Assembly: GCA_022113835.1 (NCBI GenBank)
Contig: JAILWY010000007.1
Location: forward strand, 9,215,001 to 9,279,000
Direction: 5' to 3'
Origin: Atopsyche davidsoni
Taxonomy: Eukaryota > Arthropoda > Insecta > Trichoptera > Hydrobiosidae
DNA: 64,000 nt
Numbering within the stretch: the first letter of the stretch is position 1; every line of letters begins with the position of its first letter. A program made the translations under genes and the position numbers. Shown piece by piece: positions 14,281-23,259 of the stretch. The notes under the pieces are model-generated. The model was not told the origin of the DNA. It ran no database searches and saw nothing but the letters and a program-made list of their open reading frames with translations.

Positions 14281-14504
14281 ATTATAATGATAAAAGTACC
14301 TTTGTATTCTGTCTTCACTTTGAGTTTATTAAATTTTTTGAATTACAAGTTTCGATCAAATAGACTAGGTCATCATCAGATGCATAACTAAACTTAGTTA
14401 TGAATCTGATGATGACCTAGTCTATTTGGTCGAAACTAGTAATGCAAAAAATTTAATAAACTCAAAGTGAAGACTAAATACAAAGGTACTTTTATTATTA
14501 TAAA
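14281..14504. repeat. long near-perfect palindrome (foldback/MITE-like)
   Basis: Two arms of 111 bases (14281-14391 and 14394-14504) are reverse complements separated by only 2 bases; by hand I count about 8 mismatches and no gaps (roughly 93% identity). The arms contain AGTACCTTTG at the outside, TCTTCACTTTGAGTTTATT, and GACTAGGTCATCATCAGAT near the centre. No open frame and no clear target-site duplication were seen. The structure fits a foldback element or a MITE made almost wholly of terminal inverted repeat. If transcribed from either strand it would form a hairpin of more than 100 bp. Confidence 0.9.
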
Positions 14505-17500
14505 AAAATGAATGTTTGAACTTTAGCTCTTACTGCAGCTTTTCCCACTCTTTGTGTATGGACCATGTAACTATAGTAAATAATTAATTGTGATTCGATT
14601 TCGGGTCTGCGTGTTGGGAGAGCTATGGCCGCGCTCTCCCAGAGCGTCGCTCTAACTGCCTCTTCCTGCAGGACTAATAATAGTCCCGGCATATAGTCTC
14701 ATCATTGTCACCCCACTGGCCGACAACGCACTGTCGTCGACTTGGGCGAGAATGAATTTAGGATAGGTGATCTATTTAAAGTAGAAAACTCCACGAAGGA
14801 CGCTCAAGGCATTGTAACATTTATTATAGGTTATTATTTAATTTTTGATAACTCAGTATTTTTAATGTTAATTAGATTCGAATGCGTATTTAATGAAAAT
14901 CGTAATTTCACATGTGTGTAATTACGACTATAAAATTAAACTAAGACGAAATTTGATGAAATAAAAAAATTGACTTGCCTTATTTAAGTGTTTAACGTGT
15001 TTGAGGTATTTAGTGTACGTAGCTTTAAGCATTGGTTTAAAACGATTACTTCACACATTAAGTCATTGTTGCAGGCCAACCAGAAATATGGTGTTAAATA
15101 ATAACACTTGAAAAACACGCACTCTCCATTTATAAATGTAAATTTTATTTCGAAATATACGAGTATACCTTCATAAACGTTTGTTTGTCCACCTGGCAAA
15201 AAGATAAAGGATGTGGTATACGCCGTATTAGTAGATGACGTGTTATTGCTGGATAAATTGGCATTGTAAATTAAAAAAAGGTATAAAAATTTTATTGCCT
15301 GAGTTGTGCATAGAATACTAATGGTTATATGCGTAACTTTTATTAAAGAAAAAAATAATAAAAAAATTTATAACAAAATTTTGATTTTTATGTAACCAAA
15401 TAAACCGTGTGCATTTATGTTGAATTTTAATTTAATTAATTAATACAATTAATGCTGAGAATTGGTGATTTTACAGCTACACAAAAAATAGAATTGCGAC
15501 TTTATATTGTTAATTCAAAAAATGTCACATTTTAATTATTTATCATTTTGAGCATCGATATTAAAAGCGTCAGCAAAAATTTATCTTGGGATATGACGAG
15601 CAATCCATATAAAAAATAATGCACTGCTTAAATATCCAACAGAATAAATACATAAAGTATTAACACTGTCAATTTTTTTTTAAGATTTAAACAAGAGATT
15701 TGTTATGTAAATTTTAAACTTGTAAATATAAATTTAAAATTCACAAATACAATTGGGCAAAATTTATTTAAATTAATTTTGTGTGCTGTATTTCTATTGT
15801 GTAAATAATATATAAAATAAATTCAAACTTCTTTAATCTTTTGAAGTGAAATTCACTTGTTATAAAAGCAAAGTTTACGGAATTTGCTTTGGATTTTCCT
15901 ACAATAATATTAAGCTCGTTCGTTGGAAGAATTTTCTCTTCGCAATATTATTTTCTCCACTAATGAGTACTTACCGAGCGGAAGCAATTTCCGATTCTCT
16001 CACAAATAGAACCAGTCATTATGAATAACACGAACAAACAAACAATAAACTACACGGGAAAAGCAAAATGAATTCAAACGTATTTTATTTCAAAGCTGGA
16101 GATTACACGCGTGTTTGTTCAGAAAACGTTGTACTCTCGGAAAACACTGATGTTTCTATTTTTCATGAGGATATTTTTTTAAAAATAATCTTTAATCTTA
16201 TATGAGGAATTAAGGCAAGTAAAATGTGTCTGTGTGATAAGATTATGTTTTAATTAATTACCTGTAATTGATAGCCAAAATACGAGTAAACAGTTTGAAT
16301 GCTAGGCGTTGTATCTTTGTGCAGGCCCGTTTTATAGATTTTATTATAGACTATAGTAATTTCTAATATAATAAAATTGCTTTAAATTTAATTTCGTATA
16401 AAAGTCAAAAATTCTATGAAAATTCGTTACACAATCAAAACGGATCAAGGTAAAATACAAATTGCAAATATCTCTAAAAAAAAAACAAAAATACTTCCCA
16501 AATTCCTGAAATACATTTTATGCAAATTGAATTCATGCTAAAATATGGCGTAGATAAGTGAATCAATTCTTTCTTCTTTTTTGGAATATATTAAAAAAAA
16601 TATTCGACAAAAAAGAGGTTTCGTCCGCCCGAAACTTTTGTTAGGCAGGCGAAACGATAAATTCCATGTAAAAAAGAATTTTCCGAGCGATATACGCCAG
16701 CGGCGGCACTCGCGATAATAAATCCACTTTGGACTTCTCCCCCTCAGAATATATTCGGAGTCCGTCTCAGATAACGTATTAAAAGAAGTTAAAATTTTAT
16801 CACCGGATTCACTTTATCACTGCCTGAATTAACAAAGACCCCGAGTTGAGATTCAATCTAACTTTTTAACAACTCTCTTTTCGTAAACTTTATTTTTTAA
16901 GACTGAAAAAATACGCTTCGCCTTCAGAAGCGGTAAAATTGATTTTCAGATTTTTTTGCTAATAAATTATATTTTTCGGAAGTAAAAAAATATGTAAGAA
17001 TTACTATGCGTTGTAACATCGTGAAATCGTTTGAAAAATAAATAAAAAGTACAGTTTTTTTGTAGAAGTTTTATATTTATCCAAATAGATATCATTGTAA
17101 TTTAAATCTTAAAAACATCTGTCCAAAAAACGTTATATCATATTACGCATTTTAAACTACAGTTTAAAGTTTCTTTATGAATGTCATAAGACGTTTCCTT
17201 TTATTAAAAAAAAAACAGATCTTAAATTGATACGCAGTTTTTCCTCTTTGAATGAAACACATCATATTTATAATTAACGCACAGGTTGTTATTGATATTA
17301 TAATACACTTTAACATTTATAACATAACAGCCGATTAGGCTTATATATCTTTTTGTATAAAAACTATGCATATTCCAACAACTGGCATGCGTACTTCTGA
17401 TGAAAAAAAAAATGAAACCGGTCGCATAAATAAATTATTAGATTAATAATTTTGATTGTTTTGGACAAAATAATTTTCACAGCGTGATTATAAATAAATA

Positions 17501-17521
17501 AAGTACATTATCACTTTGTAG
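14505..17521. other. no gene seen
   Basis: AT-rich sequence. A GC-richer patch (14580-14760) has short open frames on the minus strand but no recognisable family and may be repeat-derived. At 16619-16654 there is a short imperfect inverted repeat (GTTTCGTCCGCC … GGCAGGCGAAAC). Nothing else is supported. Confidence 0.45.
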
Positions 17522-17554
17522 GGTAGTGGTATTGTTGTATGTGTGGTTTATACC

Positions 17555-17775
17555 TAGGTCCGAGCTCGGAGGCTTTCCGGCAGGCGGGCGCTCGGGGCGG
17601 CAGCCGACCCCTCACTGGACCCGCGACCCTCCCCTGGATCGGCGACCCCCTTCCCCTAGACCCCCCCCTTGGACTCCCCCCCTGGACCGTCACCCCCACC
17701 CCTGAACCGGAAACCCCCGGGCGGCTGCGCGCGGGCCACGAGGCGCCCGGGGCGGGAGGAACACTCCAGCACCAG
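17555..17775. repeat. GC-rich block with degenerate C-run minisatellite, donor-like end
   Basis: A sharply bounded GC-rich block in an AT-rich desert. From about 17608 to 17720 it is built of imperfect units of roughly 14-20 bases of the form C-run plus TGGACC/TGAACC. On the minus strand the C-runs become G-runs of 3 to 8, able to form G-quadruplexes. It is preceded by an acceptor-like TTTGTAG (ends 17521) and followed by CAG/GTACGT (donor-like, 17775/17776). One frame stays open from 17539 through the block and on into the mariner remnant, which is probably fortuitous. It could be a non-coding first exon, an internal exon, or just a minisatellite. Confidence 0.5.
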
Positions 17776-17865
17776 GTACGTATCCTGTTTCATCTGCAAA
17801 TATACTGTAGGGATGCTTACTCTACCCTTACTAATACAATTATTTATATACCCGTGAGAATCCAA
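17770..17865 (+). repeat. short triplicated unit, copy 1
   Basis: Aligns by eye with 18457-18600 and 18640-18790. Shared landmarks are a TATCC(C) segment, AAATATACTG, a GGAATG/GGGATG segment and TGAGAAT. This copy is interrupted at its right by the mariner remnant. Confidence 0.5.
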
Positions 17866-18417
17866 AAAGAGTATCGGGTGAATGTGAATTGTGACCGTTA
17901 TTGCGATATGCTGCGAAAATTTTGGGGTCCAGAGTTGGAGGAGTTTCAAGGTTTCAACTCAAGAACGTGGTACCACACTTGCCATATATCCAATCAATCA
18001 ATTGAAGCTGTTAATGAATTATTCACTAATAAGGTCATTTCACGTAGAGGCAACATCAACTGGCCTCCCAGAAGCCCCGACCTCAGCCCTCTTGACTATT
18101 TCGTATGGGAGGTACCGCTACCTTAAAAGTAGGGTTTATGAGAATAATCCGACGAGCCTAACGGAATTGAAATAAAACATCAGGTCAGAAATGGCAGCAA
18201 TATCGCGAGCTATGTGTCAGCGTGTTATCAGCAATCTTCGTTCCAGATTAGAAGAGTGCCAGCAGCGCGTAACGGTCACCATTTGGATAACATCATCTTT
18301 TCGAAATAATTTTCCATTTTATATTCTTATAATCAACGATTAAAAAAAAACTTGATTACTAGTAGTTTTTGTTTATTGAACTAACAAATACCCGATGCTT
18401 TATTTGGACACCCTATA
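17865..18417 (+). mobile_element. mariner/Tc1-superfamily transposon remnant (5'-truncated, broken transposase)
   Basis: From about 17875 the plus strand encodes the C-terminal part of a mariner-type transposase: GDRY-like segment (here CDRYCDMLRKF), a helix region, then NWPPRSPDLSPLDYFVW, which carries the third catalytic aspartate. The segment between TW and CH, which normally contains the second catalytic aspartate, is shortened, so that residue is missing. A frameshift near 18115 moves the reading to the +1 frame (SRVYENNPTSLTELK), followed by a stop at 18173-18175 and a further decayed C-terminus to about 18290 (ISRAMCQRVISNLRSRLEEC). The right end is probably GGACACCCTATA at 18406-18417, ending in TA. 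No matching left terminus was found, so the element is 5'-truncated and inactive. Confidence 0.85.
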
Positions 18418-18456
18418 GCATTTTATATAAAGCAATCGAGCCAAACTGTATGATAC

Positions 18457-18600
18457 ATATTTCAGGAACTGGAAAATATTTCATTTTAACTGAAAATATC
18501 CTGTAAGCTTGTTTAGGCTTCCGTTACTTATAAAATTGTTTATACACATCTGAGAATGAAATATTGTGAACTAAATCATCGACCATACTAAAAAAATATT
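18457..18600 (+). repeat. short triplicated unit, copy 2
   Basis: Begins with ATATTTCAGGAACTGG and continues through AAAATATCCTGTAAG and CATCTGAGAATG. The same opening, ATTTCAGGAACTGG, appears 185 bases later in copy 3. Confidence 0.6.
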
Positions 18601-18639
18601 TTGTATCAAACAATAACAATTTCAGCTCCTCGTTTAGAA

Positions 18640-18790
18640 TTATATTTCAGGAACTGGTGTATATCCCATTTTACTAAAAATATACTGAAGGAATGTTTAT
18701 GTTTCAAAGGTTATTGACCCTTACTACGAAAGTAACAAAATCGTATTTGAGTATTGAATATTGGCACAAATACAACATTCAAATTATACA
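18640..18790 (+). repeat. short triplicated unit, copy 3
   Basis: Begins ATATTTCAGGAACTGG, then TATATCCCATTTTACT and AAAATATACTGAAGGAATG, matching copies 1 and 2 in order. The TTTCAG at the start of copies 2 and 3 looks like a splice acceptor, so exon duplication is one possible origin. Confidence 0.6.
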
Positions 18791-19692
18791 GATGTAAGTA
18801 TTCATTAAATTAAATAACTCACTAGATTAGGCCTTTCTTTAACTAAGGATTAGCGCACAGAGGAACCTTAATCAGTGAGGGATGATTATTTTAATTTGAA
18901 ATATTACTGTCGCCAAGCAATTGCAAAAGTTTTTGGAGTTGTAGAAATTAATGTTTTATCTAGTTAAAATCCTCTTCTTTAGCGTAACTTTCTTATTTGT
19001 TTGGGACATTGTGGTTGTTCCTTCAGCACCATCTGCTTTCTAACTTTACCGTAATTAGTATTCATAGATTTTCGTTTATCTCCCTTCGGGTAAACACCCT
19101 TATATACATTTGTCAACTGTAGCATATTTAAATTTATTGGTTTACTTTAACGTTAACGTTAAAAGAGATGATTAAACTAAATGTTGACTTAGGGTGGAAA
19201 CACCGCCTCCTGGAACTTCTCTAGTAAAATAAAGACTATAAGATATTAATGGATTATTGAAAATAAGTAATAATGTAACACCTCTTAAGAAATGGAGGAC
19301 AGCTTGTTGTATATTATATTGCCTTGATTTATGCTTAATAACTAAATACAAAAAAAAGACACTCGCACTCGCATTGGTACGCTCGATTTGATATCATGGC
19401 AATCCCTAAAAAAAAAATAAGTTTCTTATGGACATAAATGGAAACCTTAAGCATTAAAAATTTGTGCTTTCAATTCGAATATATTTATAACTAATATTAT
19501 AAACAAAACGGCTGACCTATTCAGGCTAGGTAAGCATCTTTGTATTTTGAAGGTTTCTTCAAGGCTTTTACATGCTTATTGTAATAATTTCATTTATTCA
19601 TATTTGGTACGACACCTGAAAATACAATTGAATTTTAAGCAGTATATTTTGCTTTTGCATACACAAATAGCGAGTAAGAAGATTTATTTGTA
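18791..19692. other. no gene seen
   Basis: AT-rich, no supported feature apart from a small TTAACGTTAACGTTAA palindrome near 19149. Confidence 0.5.
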
Positions 19693-20003
19693 AACAGTCG
19701 AGTTTTATGCGAAATACTCTTTAGTTCTAGTTTACAAATGAATACCTAATTTGTTATTCAGTTCACAATCCGTAGCTTAAGTGCTTGTGTTTTATCTTTT
19801 CTTCTAAAGTCTTTCAATTAGACGGCTAATTACTCTGTAAATAATAAATTCATAACTGTCACAGATTGTTTCAATTTCTCGGTCATTCACCTCCAGTTGC
19901 ATAAATTGCCATATTCATTATTCTCTTATCATAAACCTACTATAATATTTTCTGTGTGATTTGGGGATATTTTAAATTACAAGGCACACAAATGGCTAAT
20001 CAT
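19693..20003 (+). repeat. duplicated non-coding segment, copy 1
   Basis: Starts AACAGTCGAGTTTTATG and ends near GGGGATATTTTAAATTACAA … AATGGCTAAT. It aligns along its whole length with 23020-23259. Shared landmarks in the same order are AACAGTCGAGTTTT, TTTTATCTTT, AACTGTCAC, ATTTCTCRGTCATTCA, TTTTCTGTG and GATTTGGGGATATTT. The two copies lie in the same orientation on either side of the aaNAT gene. Confidence 0.75.
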
Positions 20004-20589
20004 ATGATAAAAAACACTTTTGTCAAAACAACTTTGATTTTTTTAAAATTTAATATATACTAGATCTACGTTGAAAGTACAATACGATTGATGAAAATAT
20101 ATATATTTTTATATTTATTAATTCTCAGCAAAAAAATTCTGAATAGTTTTTTTGGGCGGTTGTATCGTTAGTAGTTATTTAATCTGTAAATATATATTTT
20201 AATAAAAATATCATAGAACCTTAATAATTAATTTTGGGTTACAACGTTTTGGCATTGATACTATGGTCGTCATCAAGGCAACAAAAGCGTTATAGCATTC
20301 AATGAATAAATATAACAGCGGCTGCTAAAACCTACGAACATAAAGCAATAATTTATATTAAAAGTAAACAAAATTAATAATAGCTGTTAAATCTAAATTC
20401 ACCTTATTTTATTTAAAATTTTTGTATATATAGTATTTATTTATAAATATAAAAAATGGGTGCAAAAAATATTTATTTTTTTTAAAATTATATCACAAAA
20501 TGATCTTTAATAAATTTGTATTTCGTATCCGTTTTAAAAAAAATACATTGCTAAAAAAAACAAGGGGTTTCCATCTCACACCCTAACGG

Positions 20590-20830
20590 AAAGCGGGTAC
20601 GTTTGTTCGCGTGACGCTGGGCACAGTGTTGACCGTTAGATGACAAAACCACCCCCATTTCCACCCCCATCCCCATCCCTATCCGCACAGGGCTGCCCCT
20701 GATTTCCACTCAAACGTACGCAAATGCGAGTTTCATTCCGATCGGTCAATATTATTCGGCCAGACGGACTTTGCTTTGCTCTTTGCCCCGCACTCGTCCC
20801 GGCCTCGCTGACACAGTTCCATTTACCTAT
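20590..20830. promoter_or_regulatory. GC-richer patch with C-run tract
   Basis: A GC-richer patch 3' of the aaNAT gene. At 20649-20685 it contains ACCCCCATTTCCACCCCCAT and then two more CCCC/CCC blocks, able to form an i-motif (or a G-quadruplex on the other strand). No reading frame is supported. It might be 3' UTR or a downstream regulatory element of the acetyltransferase gene; this is inference only. Confidence 0.25.
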
Positions 20831-21046
20831 GCAAACATATTGAGGATGCTCCGTACCGATTTATCATCAATTAATTTTCCGCTGATAATAAAAATATACA
20901 AGGCGAGTCCGAGCTATATTTACAGAATTATCCAGCTGTTATACGAGTATAAATGTAACCCCTGATTGGAGACATCCATTGGTATCTGAATGAAGCGATG
21001 CTTCTCCGGAATGACAGTGATCCGCAGCCTTGGTTTTGGGCGGTTC

Positions 21047-21251
21047 TCACAAGAGTTTGAGTCTCTGAGTCTTCATGACAAAGTTGGTGTGGGGTGGCTG
21101 GGGAGAGAAGACAGGCTTTCCGTCAATTTTGTACTCTGAATAGGGGATGTTGTATGACTCCACGCAGCCTAATCTTTCAGCTATCTTCGCGGTGAAGCGA
21201 CTGGAGCAGGCCACTTTCATGAAGCCGATGTCCGCTGACTTGGCTGCGGAT
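21047..21251 (-). CDS. aaNAT-family N-acetyltransferase, exon 3 (C-terminus)
   Basis: Last coding exon of the acetyltransferase that begins at 22143. It opens after TTTTTTCAG (plus 21252-21260 reversed), completes a split valine codon, and encodes 67 more residues to a TGA at 21049-21047. It carries the family's C-terminal half of the acetyl-CoA domain: FMKVACSSRFTAKIAERLGC (the conserved CSS-aromatic-Ser/Thr-A region) and the hydrophobic tail block YSEYKIDGKPVFSPQPPHT. In the fly Dat enzyme the two catalytic serines lie in this CSSxxS region. Here the first is serine (S184 of the spliced protein) and the second is threonine (T188). Confidence 0.95.
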
Positions 21252-21438
21252 CTGAAAAAACCAAATATATTAATTTTATTTCACTTCAAACTTAAGGTTA
21301 AATATTTAATCTTCATATAACGCGATATAACTTGTACATACTTTTTTTCTTCTATACTATGTATTATCTTTTGCTAAAATGTGTTTTCAATGTGATTTAA
21401 AAAAAATAACGAAATATTACATAAATAAAAATACTTAC

Positions 21439-21644
21439 ACGGCGGCCCTGGTGAGTGTCCCCGCGACCCCGCGGCCCCTCCAGGCGGGGTCCACGGAGAG
21501 AATCTTCAGGTCGAAGCAGGACTCCAGGTCGGGGTACTTGTCGAAGAGCCGCGCCTGCCTCTCGCACTCGCCCATTAAGGTCAGGATTTTCCGGAAATGG
21601 GGGTGCTCACAGTCTCTACTGGCATTATTCTCATATGCTGCTTC
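21439..21644 (-). CDS. aaNAT-family N-acetyltransferase, exon 2
   Basis: Middle exon. The acceptor GATGTTTTCAG is just upstream (plus 21645-21655) and the donor GT/GTAAGT follows (21438-21433). It encodes 68 residues plus two bases of the next codon: an insect-type DCEHPHFRKIL segment, a helical MGECERQARLFDKYPDLE segment, then GNAT motif A, LKILSVDPAWRGRGVAGTLT. The RxxGxA acetyl-CoA pyrophosphate loop is R155-G158-A160 of the spliced protein. The frame joins exons 1 and 3 without a stop. Confidence 0.96.
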
Positions 21645-21846
21645 CTGAAAACATCATATTCAGTTTGACTTTCTGAACTCCTTAGGCCAAAAAGATCCGC
21701 CCAAATATTGCAGAAGTGTGCAGAGACTGCTCTCAACATAGACTACATGTCTATGTTGCCTCCAAGTCATCGCGTCATACGTTTCATGTGGTGTTCTCCT
21801 TCATAACCCTCTTAGAAGTGTAGCAAGTATTTCAGAAAATACTCAC
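21645..21846 (-). other. aaNAT intron 1 with perfect small hairpin
   Basis: 202-bp intron with GTGAGT donor and TTTTCAG acceptor on the minus strand. At 21734-21758 it contains CAACATAGAC and its exact reverse complement, with a 5-base loop. Confidence 0.85.
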
Positions 21847-22143
21847 GGCTTCCTCCCTGGTTTCAGAGCCTCCCATCAGCACGCCGACCAGCTCGTCTCC
21901 GCTCTCTGCCACGAACGACAGGTGGTCGCCGAGCGAAGAGATGCAGTACTCCTCCAGCTTCTTACACCTGCTGCCGTCTTCCAGGAAGTTTCCGGCTGCA
22001 CTGAGGGGCTCGTCTAGTAGGTATGTATGGCTCAGGAAGGCGAGTAGGCGTTCCTCGTCAGCGGTTCCTGCTACGCGCACAGTAAAGTCCAAGGGTGGCT
22101 CAGCCTTGCTGAGGGGTGGCGGAGCGGCCAACGGGGTTGTCAT
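21847..22143 (-). CDS. arylalkylamine/dopamine N-acetyltransferase-like protein, exon 1 (start)
   Basis: Insect arylalkylamine N-acetyltransferases transfer acetyl from acetyl-CoA to dopamine, serotonin, octopamine and related amines. In moths this serves cuticle sclerotisation and pigmentation as well as amine inactivation and melatonin-type chemistry. This exon starts at ATG 22143-22141 and gives 99 codons up to a clean donor (GCC/GTGAGT, 21846-21841). It contains DFTVRVAGTADEERLLAFL (start of the GNAT fold) and YLLDEPLS, where E45 matches the family's catalytic glutamate in the DEPL motif. Spliced with exons 2 (21644-21439) and 3 (21251-21047) it yields an intact 235-residue protein, a normal family length. 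Introns are short (202 and 187 bp). GC content is far above the flanks. The exact substrate cannot be read from sequence, and I do not assign it to a named paralogue. A non-coding 5' exon may exist but none is proven. Confidence 0.93.
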
Positions 22144-23019
22144 GCTGCCCACAGATCTAATCTAATCCTTGTAAAATATTTAACCGCTCAAATCAGCTTT
22201 TCAAACTGCAAACATTGGTGTTTAGAAATATTAGAATTCCCATAGTCAAAATATTTATATATCAAAATATTTTGATTATCAAAATATCACATTAAAATAG
22301 ATCTTAAACAAATACACACTACATTGAAATGGTCACGAGTTTTCAAACTGAAAAAATCTTAATTTGATATCAAATTCACTAATTATATTTATTAATATTA
22401 TAAAAGAAAAAAAAACATTCACGGGAGATATTTTAAACACGCTTTCTTAGATGTTCTGTAGATTGCAATGAGATAAAGCGAAATTTATAATTTATTTTTT
22501 AATTAAGTAATAAACAAAGTCTTACTATGATGTTTTGGAGTGAGTTTATCTGAATATCACAAACTTGAATTGTTTATATTATATACTTAATTAAACTGAA
22601 TATAATATAGTTTTTTTACATTTGAATACAAAATCAAAACTGCTGTAAAGCTTACCTTTATATATTTTTTCCTCGGGGTATCTTTTATTTACATACGGCT
22701 TTCGTGGTTTATGAGATCAGTTCAGATTGTATAAATGTTTTAAAGAACATATCTGCGTTTAACAAAAAGCTAATAATACGTTTAAATATAAAGTTAATCT
22801 TTATTTTGCTACTTGAGAAAATACCTTAAAAACATAAACATAATATAACAATGAAATAATTGTTTATTACACAATCGTCACTAAGATTAGTTAAAAATAA
22901 TCAGGTATTGACTCTTGATCTTTGATATCTATGTTCTTAAAAATTACTTAAATCATGGTTAGTAATTTCAATTTTTTTAAGACCAAATGGGTAGATATGT
23001 TTTTTTTTATATATACAGT
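22144..23019. other. upstream flank of the aaNAT gene, no feature resolved
   Basis: Presumed 5' flank of the acetyltransferase gene. AT-rich; no TATA box at a fitting distance and no initiator could be assigned with confidence. Confidence 0.4.
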
Positions 23020-23259
23020 AACAGTCGAGTTTTGTGTGAAACACTCAGTCGTTATTATTTCAAAACGCATACATGGTTGTTTTTTTTTATCTTTCCTTCT
23101 GAAGACTTAAAGAAGAAAGCTTTGTTAATGCTAAATAATTAACTGTCACTGATTATTTTAATTTCTCAGTCATTCATCCTTTGTTGTATATATTACCTTA
23201 TCGTAAACATATTGTTTTCTGTGGGATTTGGGGATATTTGGCTAACACGAATAGCTAAT
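23020..23259 (+). repeat. duplicated non-coding segment, copy 2
   Basis: Same-orientation partner of 19693-20003 (AACAGTCGAGTTTTGTGTG … ATTTCTCAGTCATTCATC … TGGGATTTGGGGATATTT). It is somewhat shorter because of internal gaps. Either a dispersed repeat family or the trace of an old tandem duplication of the acetyltransferase region. Confidence 0.75.

Noticed and set aside
17539..18126. 195-codon open frame across the GC block and the mariner remnant
   Set aside because: It joins a C-run minisatellite, non-coding repeat and a broken transposase. The composition changes abruptly and the transposase part is frameshifted, so continuity is fortuitous.
21379..21676. Plus-strand frames of 73-89 codons over the aaNAT gene
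   Set aside because: Antisense to exon 2 and its introns; the minus-strand splice structure and motif A explain the region.
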